A DNA stretch of 64,000 nt from Nocardioides sp. InS609-2. GTDB taxonomy: Bacteria > Actinomycetota > Actinomycetes > Propionibacteriales > Nocardioidaceae. The notes below the pieces were generated by a model. It searched no databases. It had not been told where the DNA came from and worked only from the letters and a program-made list of their open reading frames with translations. Position numbers and translations under genes: made by a program. This document shows, in pieces, positions 14,326 through 23,211 of the stretch; positions within the stretch are counted from its first letter, which is position 1, and each line of letters begins with the position of its first letter. The DNA lies in NCBI RefSeq assembly GCF_023208195.1, contig NZ_CP060034.1:3162001-3226000 (forward strand). The letters are read 5' to 3'.

Positions 14326-16581
14326 TCAGGCTTCGACGTCGCCCGCGGAGAGCTCCTCGTCGCGGCGTCGGGCGGCTTCGCTTCGGCGCCACCCGAAGAA
14401 CGCGACAGAGCCGACCCACGCGATGAGGAGCACCAGGGCGACCGGGATGCCCCACAGCAGGACGGCTGCCGCGGCGGAGCGAGCGGCCCAGTTCTCGCTT
14501 TGCGCCTTGCACCCGTCGTCACCTTCAATGTCGAAGGTCCAGCACTTCCCGGCCACGTTCGTGTCCTTCTCCGACACCGGGGGAAGGCGGTCGGGGTTGA
14601 TGCGGTCCTTGACCTTCACGAGCTTGTCCAGGCCGCCGGCTGTTTCGAGCCAGCGTTGGAACGCGACGTGGAGGGCGGCGTGGCCACGCTCGTTCGGGTG
14701 GAGGCTGTTGTGGTGCCACTGGGTCGGGTTGAACCGTTGCCCGGCGAGGCCACCGACGGAACGGAGGCCGATGAAGTTCAGGCCGGGCCGGCCGTTGTTG
14801 TCCGGGTCGCACAGCCGCAGGTCGCTGTCGGTCAGGGCGGTGGTGGTGTTCTCCACGACGTAGAAGCCGTAGTCGCGGGCGGCGGCCCTGATGCGGTCGT
14901 TGAGCTTGGTGAGGAAGTCGCCGATGAACTGGACGTCGCCTTCCGACAAGTCTGCTTCAGGGCACGGTGCGTTGTCCGCGTCGATCGGGGATGGGTAGGG
15001 CACGACCGCAACGGGTGACTCCGCGAATGTAGAGGCGACCTCTTCGTAGGTCTGCCGGAGCCGGTTCTCGACCCGGTCGAGGTTCCCGTCGCTCCACAGT
15101 CGTTCCGGCTCGGGGTCGTTGCAGTCTCCGGGTGCCAGGCAGGTGAGGCCGATGGAGGCGAACCCGGCGTCGTTCCCTCCGATGGACAGCACGACCAGGG
15201 CCGGTTCGGGGATGTGCGGCGCGATGAGGTCGTACGCCTCGAGCTGGGTGAGTTCTTCACCGGTAGCCGGCGCCGGGGCCGGCTTCTGCGGGAACCCGAT
15301 GGTGCGCCGGATGTTGTAGGTGTCGGCGCCCGAGCAGGCCAGGAAGACCACCCCGTCGAACGGCGGTTGGGATCCGGCCAGGGGAGCCCAGGCGGTCCTG
15401 GCGCGTCGGCACTCGTTCGCGTCGCCTTCGTCGGTGCCGACGATGAACGTGCCGGCGCCTTCACCGGACATGTAGGAGTCTCCGAGCGAGACGAGCACCT
15501 GGTTGCCCTCGGCGGCTGGTGGTGCCGGGAGCTCCTTGTCCTGGCGGGGGGTGAGCCCCATGAGGGCGACGACGGCGAGGACGACGGCGATGTCCGCGAG
15601 CGTGAAGGAGGCCAGCGCGAAGATGAGGAGCAGCAGGCCGGCCATGCCCAGGACTGCGACGGTGTTCCCGGTGACGAGCCGCACGGTGACGAGGCTGGCG
15701 ATCGCAATGACGCCGCCGATGAGCATGGCGAGGATGCGACGGTCCGCGCCGTTGACGGTGAAGTGCCGGATGGCGTGCTCGGACATCAGGCTGGCGACCC
15801 ACGGGAACGCGAAGACGGCCACCGCGACAAGCGGGGCCGCGACCCAGTTCAGGTCGCGTCCCAGCAGCAGTAGCCCGGCGGCGAACACGGCGCCGACGAG
15901 GAGCAGGGTGACGGTGAGCGCCTTGAAGGAGGCGCGGACTTTCCGAAGGCGCCAGCGCAGCCCCTTCCCGGGGCCGGGTTCGTCGTCGATGAGGGCACGG
16001 TTGCGGGCGAGGGTGTACCCGAGGATGAAGTACACGCCCAGGATGCCGGCGAGGTAGAAGGTGCTGGGCCGCAGTTTCCAGCTCTCAGGCACCGGGGGGT
16101 GGACGAGATCGTAGAGGAGCCCGGCACCGATGACGACGACCACGACGAGGAGGGCCCACTTCACGAACGTGAAGGTCGGGGCGGTGAGCTGCCCTGCCAG
16201 CGATTCGGCGTACTGCTCGCGCACCCACAGCGTGGCGATGGCGACGTAGACGACGAACACCGCCAGGACCACCACGCGCGGTGTCTGTGCTTGTGCGAAG
16301 AAGAGGAGGGCGACCAGGGCGATGACGAACGCGATGGTCGGCCGGACATGCTGCGCGTCGGCCGCAACCACAGAGGCTGCTTCGTCGAGGGGCGCAGCGG
16401 CCGGCGGCGAGGGCGGCGGGGGTGGCTCGCCCGTCCCTCCGGGAGTCCCCACAGGACCGGGAACTGCCTGGGTCGCGTCAGCGGTCTGGGCGTCTGCGTC
16501 TGCGTCGGCGCGGTGCTTGCCGGACTCCGCTGGCGACGTCTTGCTGCGCGGCTGGTGGGGGACGGGGACCGACTCGAACAT
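14326..16581 (-). CDS. Polytopic membrane protein with an SGNH/GDSL hydrolase domain
   Basis: The 751-aa protein has a disordered Pro/Ala-rich N-terminus (1-75) and about nine or ten hydrophobic helices between residues 82 and 345. An extracellular SGNH hydrolase domain follows at about 360-665, and a final helix lies near 700-725 with a short basic tail. Catalytic blocks are GDSYMSGEG (Ser369), IGGND (468-471) and SLHPNERGH near 640 with the His/Asp pair. The extra loops hold Cys residues, suggesting disulphides outside the cell. Similar fused proteins act on acyl or acetyl groups of lipids or envelope polymers; the substrate is unknown. It starts at ATG 16581 with an upstream G-rich ribosome site. 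Confidence 0.85.
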   Translation of the reverse strand: MFESVPVPHQPRSKTSPAESGKHRADADADAQTADATQAVPGPVGTPGGTGEPPPPPSPPAAAPLDEAASVVAADAQHVRPTIAFVIALVALLFFAQAQTPRVVVLAVFVVYVAIATLWVREQYAESLAGQLTAPTFTFVKWALLVVVVVIGAGLLYDLVHPPVPESWKLRPSTFYLAGILGVYFILGYTLARNRALIDDEPGPGKGLRWRLRKVRASFKALTVTLLLVGAVFAAGLLLLGRDLNWVAAPLVAVAVFAFPWVASLMSEHAIRHFTVNGADRRILAMLIGGVIAIASLVTVRLVTGNTVAVLGMAGLLLLIFALASFTLADIAVVLAVVALMGLTPRQDKELPAPPAAEGNQVLVSLGDSYMSGEGAGTFIVGTDEGDANECRRARTAWAPLAGSQPPFDGVVFLACSGADTYNIRRTIGFPQKPAPAPATGEELTQLEAYDLIAPHIPEPALVVLSIGGNDAGFASIGLTCLAPGDCNDPEPERLWSDGNLDRVENRLRQTYEEVASTFAESPVAVVPYPSPIDADNAPCPEADLSEGDVQFIGDFLTKLNDRIRAAARDYGFYVVENTTTALTDSDLRLCDPDNNGRPGLNFIGLRSVGGLAGQRFNPTQWHHNSLHPNERGHAALHVAFQRWLETAGGLDKLVKVKDRINPDRLPPVSEKDTNVAGKCWTFDIEGDDGCKAQSENWAARSAAAAVLLWGIPVALVLLIAWVGSVAFFGWRRSEAARRRDEELSAGDVEA

Positions 16582-16752
16582 CGGCGCCCCCGAACGAGTT
16601 GTGGTGCCCGACCTCCCAACGGGTCGAGTGTGGCCTGAAACTAGCGGCGTACCGGGGCCAGCGCATGACCACTTCTGGGGGTGTGCGGATGGTGCGTGTC
16701 CAGGTCGCTGCCGCAGCGCGGGCCTCGTCGAGTTCGCGCGCGACCACCGACG

Positions 16753-17703
<951 letters not shown>

Positions 17704-17754
17704 GAGGTTCTCCGTGGGTGTGTGCGCCCGCGGAGACCTGCTGCCGAAATGACG

Positions 17755-17778
17755 ACAGGCCGCCCGTGGGCGGCCTGT
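17755..17778 (-). terminator. Attenuator terminator hairpin of trpS
   Basis: ACAGGCCGCCC and GGGCGGCCTGT form a perfect 11-bp stem with a 2-nt loop (or 10 bp with a 4-nt loop). On the minus strand it lies between the leader peptide and trpS. The following bases (CGTCATTTC) give only a weak U-tract, as is common in GC-rich actinobacteria. Confidence 0.8.
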
Positions 17779-17797
17779 TCGATGGGTGTGCTCGAAG

Positions 17798-17822
17798 GGT
17801 GGTCCGCCTCAGGCGGCCCACC
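17798..17822 (-). promoter_or_regulatory. Leader hairpin containing the Trp codons
   Basis: On the minus strand GGTGG-G-CCGCC, loop TGA, GGCGG-A-CCACC forms a 10-bp interrupted stem. The two Trp codons and the stop of the leader peptide are in its 5' arm and loop. Its 3' arm (GGCGG) could instead pair with the GCCGCCC of the terminator. A ribosome stalled at the Trp codons would thus change the fold, the logic of classical attenuation. Confidence 0.72.
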
Positions 17823-17847
17823 ACAGCTGGATCGAGGTGTTCGGCAC
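17809..17847 (-). CDS. Trp leader peptide (two adjacent Trp codons)
   Basis: The 12-codon frame reads MPNTSIQLWWAA followed by TGA, starting at GTG 17847. Two consecutive TGG codons sit just before the stop, directly ahead of the mutually exclusive hairpins and trpS. The start is a GTG without a strong ribosome site; GGTGG lies further upstream. Role: the ribosome stalls here when charged tRNA-Trp is scarce, allowing read-through into trpS. Confidence 0.8.
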   Translation of the reverse strand: MPNTSIQLWWAA

Positions 17848-17894
17848 GAGTCCATTGAACCACCTTGCGGTGACTGCGGAGTAGCCTCGCGGCC

Positions 17895-19079
17895 ATGGTG
17901 GACTGTCCCGGACCGGCAAGCGTGGTCTTCGACAAGACCCTGACCGAATACAACTTCGGACCCTCTCACCCGATGTCGCCGCTGCGGGTCGACCTGACGA
18001 TGCGGCTGGCCGAGGAGCTCGGGGTGCTCGAGCACCTCGACGTCGTGCCCGCGCCGATGGCCGACGAGGACCTCATCGCCACGGTGCACAGCCGTGACTT
18101 CATCGATGCCGTCACGCGGTGCGGCACGACGCCGGGCGCCGAAGACCTCGACCATGGCCTCGGCACCGAGGACGACCCGGTCTTCGAGGGCATGCACGTG
18201 GCCGCCGCGCACGTCGTCGGCGCCACCGTCGAGGCATTCCGGCAGGTGTGGAGTGGTGAGTCCCTGCACAGCGCCAACATCGCCGGGGGCCTGCATCATG
18301 CGATGGCCGACAAGGCCAGTGGCTTCTGCATCTACAACGACATCGCGGTCGGCATCCAGTGGCTGCTCGACCAGGGCGTCGAGCGGGTCGCGTACGTCGA
18401 CGTCGACGTGCACCACGGCGACGGGGTCGAGGTGCTCTTCTACAACGACCCGCGGGTGCTGACGATCTCGCTGCACGAGACGGGCCAGATGCTGTTCCCC
18501 GGCACCGGGTTCCCCAACGACACCGGCGGTCCGGACGCGGAAGGCACGGCGGTCAACGTCGCCCTCCCGCCGGGCACTGCAGACGGTGGCTGGCTGCGCG
18601 CCTTCCATGCCGTCGTACCCCAGGTGCTGCGCGAGTTCGACCCCCAGGTCCTGGTCACCCAGCACGGCTGCGACTCGCACATGGAGGACCCGCTCGCCCA
18701 CCTGATGCTGTCCGTCGACGGCCAGCGGGCGGCGTACCTCGCCCTGCACGAGCTCGCCCACGAGATCTGCGGCGGCAAGTGGGTCGTCACCGGTGGCGGT
18801 GGCTACGCCATCGTCGAGGTCGTGCCGCGCGCGTGGACCCACCTGCTTGCGATCGTCGGTGGCCGGCCGCTGGACCCCGAGACGCTGACACCGCCCATGT
18901 GGCGGGAGTACGTCGACACCATGATCGGACGTACGCCCCCGCACCGGCTGACCGACGGCCGGACTCCCGCCTGGCGCGACTGGAGCGAGGGCTACGACCC
19001 CGAGACCTGGCTGGACCGGGCCATCCACGCCACCCGGACTGCCGTCTTCCCCTTGCACGGGCTGGACCCGTTTCCCTAG
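17895..19079 (+). CDS. acuC: AcuC-type histone deacetylase-family protein
   Basis: The 394-aa arginase/deacetylase-fold zinc hydrolase is expected to remove acetyl groups from protein lysines; the family's model member is AcuC acting on acetyl-CoA synthetase. Active-site motifs are GGLHHAMADKASGFCIYND (about residues 130-148), VDVDVHHGDGVEVLF with the zinc-ligand Asp/His, SLHETGQMLFPGTG, QHGCDSH and TGGGGY. ATG 17895 has TAGCCT ending 7 nt upstream (leaderless). It diverges from the trpS leader, and its transcript probably ends at the hairpin 19122-19137. Confidence 0.9.
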   Translation: MVDCPGPASVVFDKTLTEYNFGPSHPMSPLRVDLTMRLAEELGVLEHLDVVPAPMADEDLIATVHSRDFIDAVTRCGTTPGAEDLDHGLGTEDDPVFEGMHVAAAHVVGATVEAFRQVWSGESLHSANIAGGLHHAMADKASGFCIYNDIAVGIQWLLDQGVERVAYVDVDVHHGDGVEVLFYNDPRVLTISLHETGQMLFPGTGFPNDTGGPDAEGTAVNVALPPGTADGGWLRAFHAVVPQVLREFDPQVLVTQHGCDSHMEDPLAHLMLSVDGQRAAYLALHELAHEICGGKWVVTGGGGYAIVEVVPRAWTHLLAIVGGRPLDPETLTPPMWREYVDTMIGRTPPHRLTDGRTPAWRDWSEGYDPETWLDRAIHATRTAVFPLHGLDPFP

Positions 19080-19121
19080 GCTGGCCGGCGACGCGGGGCC
19101 GCCGCTCGGGGCATGGACTGG

Positions 19122-19137
19122 TGGCCCATACGGGCCA
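19122..19137 (+). terminator. Probable terminator after acuC
   Basis: TGGCCC-ATAC-GGGCCA forms a 6-bp stem with a 4-nt loop, followed by TTTG, 43 bp after the acuC stop. It is short but well placed between acuC and the HTH gene promoter. Confidence 0.5.
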
Positions 19138-19286
19138 TTTGCAATGCGACACGCCGGAGCAACTCAAGTTTCTTCAGTCACACCCTTCCCCCGGGTCACT
19201 CCAGGCCCTAGTCTCACCAATGCGCCACGTTTGTGACACCGGTGGGGAAGCCGGTGCCGTGCCGCCAGCGAGGATCGGTGCACACC

Positions 19287-19484
19287 ATGGCTGCAGCGGA
19301 CATGTCAGGCGTCAAGTTTCTGACCATTGCCGAAGTCGCTTCGATGATGAGGGTCTCGAAGATGACTGTTTACCGTCTCGTGCACAACGGCGAGCTCCCT
19401 GCCGTGCGCGTGGGTCGTTCCTTCCGGGTCACCGAGGAAGACGTCAACGAGTACCTCCACAAGAGCTTCTTCAACGCCGGCTGA
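19287..19484 (+). CDS. Small excisionase-type helix-turn-helix DNA-binding protein
   Basis: The 65-aa protein contains a MerR/excisionase-like HTH at about residues 10-58 (FLTIAEVASMMRVSKMTVYRL ... PAVRVGRSFRVTEEDVNEYL, quoted in parts). It corresponds by position and sequence style to the small HTH protein found beside the 33-aa basic protein in many actinobacteria (Rv0500A-like). ATG 19287 was chosen; ATG 19302 (MSGVKF) is an alternative. A TAGTCT at 19207-19212 could be its -10 box, giving a leader of roughly 70 nt. The target is unknown. Confidence 0.85.
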   Translation: MAAADMSGVKFLTIAEVASMMRVSKMTVYRLVHNGELPAVRVGRSFRVTEEDVNEYLHKSFFNAG

Positions 19485-19616
19485 CCCCCTCGATCGTGAC
19501 CTCCGGTCCGGCAGCGCCGAGACCGGATTCTCTGCCCTGACCCACGGCAAGTAGGCTGTGCTGGTCGGTCTGGTCTCCTGTCCGACCGCCACACACTTTT
19601 GCTGAAAGGTTTACCC

Positions 19617-19718
19617 GTGGGTTCTGTTATCAAGAAGCGGCGCAAGCGCATGGCCAAGAAGAAGCACCGCAAGCTCCTGAAGAAGACGCGCGTGCAGCGT
19701 CGCAAGCTCGGCAAGTAA
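19617..19718 (+). CDS. 33-aa basic AURKAIP1/COX24-domain ribosome-associated protein
   Basis: The tiny, extremely Lys/Arg-rich protein starts [19 protein letters not shown] and ends RRKLGK. This sequence is almost invariant in actinobacteria (Rv0500B type) and belongs to the AURKAIP1/COX24 domain family, related to a small ribosomal-subunit protein. The start is GTG 19617 with GAAAGG 8 nt upstream, and the stop is TAA 19716-19718. A TAGGCT at 19552-19557 may be the -10 box of this gene. It is short but certain by conservation. Confidence 0.92.
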   Translation: MGSVIKKRRKRMAKKKHRKLLKKTRVQRRKLGK

Positions 19719-19730
19719 GCCTGCCCGATC

Positions 19731-20714
19731 ATGGGGCGGGTCGTTCTGGTCACGGGAGTCTCCCGCGACATCGGTCGACGCTTCGCGCGTGCGGCCGCGG
19801 CCGACCCCTCCATTGATCGCGTCATCGGCGTGGACGTCGTCCCGCCGCGGGGTGACATCGGCGCCGTCTCCTTCGTGCGCGCCGACATCCGCAACCCCGT
19901 CATCGCGAAGGTCATCGCCAAGGAAGACGTCGACACCGTCGTCCACATGAGCGTGATCGCGACCCCCGGCACCGCCGGGGGCCGCAACACGATGAAGGAG
20001 CTCAACGTCATCGGGACGATGCAGCTCCTGGCGGCCTGCCAGGCCGCGCCGGGCGTACGCCGTCTCGTGGTGAAGTCGACGACCACCGTCTACGGCGCGA
20101 GCAGCCGCGATCCGGCGATGTTCACCGAGGACATGGGACCCAAGCAGCTGCCCCGCTCGGGTTATGCCAAGGACGTCTACGAGATCGAGGGCTACGTCCG
20201 CGGGTTCGCCCGCCGCCGCCCCGATGTCGCGGTGACGATGCTCCGCGCGGCCAACGTGATCGGCCCGCACGTCGTCAGCCCGATCACCTCCTACTTCCGG
20301 CTGCCGTTCGTGCCGACCGTGCTCGGCTACGACCCGCGGCTCCAGTTCCTGCACGAGGACGACCTGCTCTCGGTGCTCGGCCATGCGGCCACCGGCGACG
20401 TCAGCGGCACCTTCAACGTCGCGGGCGACGGCGTACTCATGCTGTCCCAGGCGCTGCGCCGCCTCGAGAAGCCGAGCGTGCCGCTGCCCGCCTTCGCCGT
20501 CGGTCGCACCGGCAGCGTGCTGCGATCGGCGCGGCTGGCCGACTTCTCACCCGAGCAGATCGGCTTCCTGACGTTCGGTCGGGGCGTCGACACCACCCGG
20601 ATGCGTTCGGAGCTCGGCTTCACGCCGGGCTTCACCACCGAAGAGGCCTTCGCCGACTTCGGCGTCTCTCTGGGCGCGTCCCGGCGCACCGCGAGGGGGG
20701 TCGTCAGTGCCTGA
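19731..20714 (+). CDS. NAD-dependent epimerase/dehydratase (Rv0501-like)
   Basis: The 327-aa extended SDR protein has an N-terminal VVLVTGVSRDIGRRFARAA nucleotide loop, which deviates from GxxGxxG. The catalytic region KSTTTVYGA plus SGYAKDVYEIEGY gives a YxxxD in place of YxxxK (SGYAKD), so the active site may be altered. It is encoded 12 bp after the 33-aa gene and overlaps the acyltransferase gene by 8 bp, as in the Rv0501-Rv0502 pair. The sugar-nucleotide or lipid substrate is unknown. Confidence 0.85.
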   Translation: MGRVVLVTGVSRDIGRRFARAAAADPSIDRVIGVDVVPPRGDIGAVSFVRADIRNPVIAKVIAKEDVDTVVHMSVIATPGTAGGRNTMKELNVIGTMQLLAACQAAPGVRRLVVKSTTTVYGASSRDPAMFTEDMGPKQLPRSGYAKDVYEIEGYVRGFARRRPDVAVTMLRAANVIGPHVVSPITSYFRLPFVPTVLGYDPRLQFLHEDDLLSVLGHAATGDVSGTFNVAGDGVLMLSQALRRLEKPSVPLPAFAVGRTGSVLRSARLADFSPEQIGFLTFGRGVDTTRMRSELGFTPGFTTEEAFADFGVSLGASRRTARGVVSA

Positions 20715-21843
20715 GTCCGACGCGCAGATCATCCCGATCGGCACCTCTGGCCGTCCCGGCCGCGGCACCGGCAGGTCCAAGCCGTCGTCGGCCGCCCGAA
20801 GCCTGGCCCCGACGAAGAAGAAGGCGCCGGCCAAGCCAGCTCCCGAGCCGGCCGCCGTGAAATCCGCGCCCGCCCCGAAGTCAGCACCGCCCGCGGCAGC
20901 CGCCCCCGTCACCAGTGCGACGACCGCAACCGACCGCCACCCGATGGCCGGCATCCCAGTCACCGACTGGCTCTCCGCGTTCCAGCAGGCAGCCGTCGAG
21001 CTCTTCGACGACCAGTGGGAGCGCCGGCTGGCCGAGTTCATGGCGTTCCTGCGCCGCCGGCTCGAAGGCGGCTACGCCGTCGACGAGTACGGCTTCGACC
21101 AGGAGGTCACCGAGCGCTTCTTCCTGGCAGCCCTGCGACCGATCGCCGAGAAGTGGTTCCGCATCGAGGTGCGCGGCATCGAGAACATCCCCACCGAGGG
21201 CGGCGCGCTGGTGGTCTCCAACCACTCCGGCACCGTCCCGGTCGACGGCCTGATGACGATGTCCACCATCCACGACCGCACCGGCCGCTTCCTGCGCCCG
21301 CTCGGCGCCGACCTGGTCTTCAAGATGCCGCTGGTGAGCAGCCTGGCCCGCAAGGCCGGCGCAACCCTCGCCTGCAACGAGGACGCCGAGCGGATGCTCA
21401 CCAACGGCGAGCTCGTCGGCGTGTGGCCCGAAGGGTTCAAGGGCATCGGCAAGCCGTGGTCGGATCGTTACAAGCTCCAGCGGTTCGGCCGTGGCGGGTT
21501 CGTCTCGGCGGCCCTACGCACCGGCGTACCCATCGTCCCGCTCTCGGTCGTCGGCGCCGAGGAGATCTACCCGCTCGTCGGCAACATCCCGTCGCTGGCG
21601 CGGCTGCTGGGCGTGCCCTACCTCCCGATCACGCCGCTGTTCCCGTGGCTCGGCCCGATCGGGATGGTGCCGCTGCCGTCGAAGTGGCTGATGGAGTTCG
21701 GCGAGCCCATCCGCACCGACTCCTACGCTGCGACCGAGGCCGAGGACCCGATGCTCGTCTTCAACGTCACCGACCAGGTGCGCGAGACGATCCAGCAGAC
21801 GCTCTACACGTTGCTGCTCGACCGCCAGTCGGTCTTCCGCTGA
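20707..21843 (+). CDS. Lysophospholipid acyltransferase (PlsC-like)
   Basis: The 378-aa protein has an Ala/Pro/Lys-rich disordered N-terminus of about 80 residues. The acyltransferase core follows: VVSNHSGTVPVDG (NHx4-5D-type motif, about residues 169-181), the FLRPLGADLVF region and GVWPEGFKGIGKPW (EG motif), then VPIVPLSVVGAEE. It probably transfers fatty acyl chains to glycerophospholipid or a related acceptor at the membrane. GTG 20707 overlaps the upstream epimerase. It converges on the DUF5667 gene with a 10-bp gap. Confidence 0.88.
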   Translation: MPESDAQIIPIGTSGRPGRGTGRSKPSSAARSLAPTKKKAPAKPAPEPAAVKSAPAPKSAPPAAAAPVTSATTATDRHPMAGIPVTDWLSAFQQAAVELFDDQWERRLAEFMAFLRRRLEGGYAVDEYGFDQEVTERFFLAALRPIAEKWFRIEVRGIENIPTEGGALVVSNHSGTVPVDGLMTMSTIHDRTGRFLRPLGADLVFKMPLVSSLARKAGATLACNEDAERMLTNGELVGVWPEGFKGIGKPWSDRYKLQRFGRGGFVSAALRTGVPIVPLSVVGAEEIYPLVGNIPSLARLLGVPYLPITPLFPWLGPIGMVPLPSKWLMEFGEPIRTDSYAATEAEDPMLVFNVTDQVRETIQQTLYTLLLDRQSVFR

Positions 21844-21853
21844 CAGCTGCTGA

Positions 21854-23080
21854 TCAGGGGTTGGTCAGGCCGCCCGTGAGGCCACCAACGGTGCCGATCG
21901 TGCCATCGACCACCTCGGCGGTGTCCTTGACGACGTCCTCGACCCCGACGACCACGCCCCCGACGACACCACGGTCGGTCGCGGTGGCGCCGGTCAGGGT
22001 GCCGGTGATCGTGTCGATGACATCGGTCGCGGTCTTGGTGGTGTCCTTGCCGATGTCCGGGTCGGGCTTCTTCGTGGGCGGCAGCGTCGGCGGCTCAGGG
22101 ACGGGCACGGGCACGGTGTCGATCACGTCATCGGTGCCGCCCGTGTCGTTGCCCTTGCCGTGACCCTTCGTGCTGTCCCCGGGCAGGTTGGTAGGTGTCG
22201 GCAGCTCGATGCCCGGCAGCGACGCCGGAATCGTCACCGCCGTCGAGATGCCGGCCGAGGCCAGCACAGAGGGCATCTCGGTGACACCCGCGCCGGCGCA
22301 GGTCGGGCATGCGGCGTTGGCCCGGGCGTCGTACGCCGCCACGGTGCGCGCGGCGTGCAACAGCTCGTCGCGGGCGCCGTCGGGCAGGGTGCCCTCGAGT
22401 CGCGCGAGCATCGTCATGCTCTCGCCGGTGAAGTCGCGCAGCTCGGTGATCGAACCCTCGCGGCCGGTGCGCCGGTAGTCGTCGAGCAGTAGCTCGGCCG
22501 CCTGGCCAGCCTGGTCGGAGAAGGTGTCGAGCGTGCCGGGCAGCGCCGCGATGCCGGCGGCGGAGCCCTCGCGCGCCAGCTGGTCGATCTCGTCGAGCCG
22601 GCCGGAGGCGTTGGCCAGAAGCATGGATGCCTTGGCGCCGTCGCTGGTGGAGACGTCGGTGCGGACGTTCTCGATGGCCCGCTTGACGGGATAGAGCGTC
22701 TGGCCCGGCAGTGCTCCCTGGGCAGCGACCGCCACCGAGGCGGTGGCACCGATGAGCGCAGCCCCGCCGAGCACGGTCGCGAGACGGCGCTCGCGGCGGC
22801 GCGCTGTCGGGTCGCTGGGCGTCAGGCGAAGACGGGCCTCGGCGGCGGTGTCGACGGTCACGAGCACGGAGTCGGCCTCGACCATCAGCCGCGCGCGCAG
22901 GTCGGTGAGGTAGTCAGCACGCGGTGCGGGCGGGGCGACCGCCTGCAGCTGGCTGACCAGGTCGAGCAACGGAGCGAGGGCGGCGGCGTCGCTCCGCGAC
23001 AGGCTCGAGAGGACGAGGCCCCCCGACAACCCGCTCTCGAACTCTGCAGCCTGTCGACGCGCAGTGAAGACTGGAGTCAT
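21854..23080 (-). CDS. DUF5667 membrane protein, putative partner of the BldN-like sigma factor
   Basis: The 408-aa protein has a cytoplasmic N-terminus of about 100 residues and one transmembrane helix at about 104-124 (TVLGGAALIGATASVAVAAQG). An extracytoplasmic DUF5667 helical domain (LPGQTLYPVKRAIENVR ... LLLDDYR) follows, with a CPTC motif near 262-265 and a long Pro/Thr/Gly/Val-rich tail. The topology and position behind the sigma gene suggest an anti-sigma or signal-receiving role like RsbN, but no zinc motif is seen. ATG 23080 overlaps the stop of the 44-aa gene (ATGA). Confidence 0.85.
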   Translation of the reverse strand: MTPVFTARRQAAEFESGLSGGLVLSSLSRSDAAALAPLLDLVSQLQAVAPPAPRADYLTDLRARLMVEADSVLVTVDTAAEARLRLTPSDPTARRRERRLATVLGGAALIGATASVAVAAQGALPGQTLYPVKRAIENVRTDVSTSDGAKASMLLANASGRLDEIDQLAREGSAAGIAALPGTLDTFSDQAGQAAELLLDDYRRTGREGSITELRDFTGESMTMLARLEGTLPDGARDELLHAARTVAAYDARANAACPTCAGAGVTEMPSVLASAGISTAVTIPASLPGIELPTPTNLPGDSTKGHGKGNDTGGTDDVIDTVPVPVPEPPTLPPTKKPDPDIGKDTTKTATDVIDTITGTLTGATATDRGVVGGVVVGVEDVVKDTAEVVDGTIGTVGGLTGGLTNP

Positions 23081-23211
23081 CGCCGCCGTCCTTGCTGATC
23101 CGTCTGGCTTCCGGCCCCATCACCGGAAAGCGCCTTTGACCGATCCAACGATGCGCGGACGAGAGAGGTTACGGCGGCGGGGGCAGACATCTGGACCATT
23201 TCCTGCATCAT
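23077..23211 (-). CDS. 44-aa protein translationally coupled on both sides
   Basis: The 44-codon frame starts MMQEMVQMSAPAAV and ends QGRRR. Its ATG (23211) overlaps the TGA of the BldN-like gene, and its TGA (23077-23079) overlaps the ATG of the DUF5667 gene. Both joins are ATGA. It fills exactly the gap between two otherwise separated operon members, which would be hard to explain by chance. The middle (residues 10-28, VTSLVRASLDRSKAL) could form an amphipathic helix and the end is basic. No homologue is recalled; it could be a small regulator of the sigma factor or only a coupling device. Confidence 0.6.
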   Translation of the reverse strand: MMQEMVQMSAPAAVTSLVRASLDRSKALSGDGAGSQTDQQGRRR

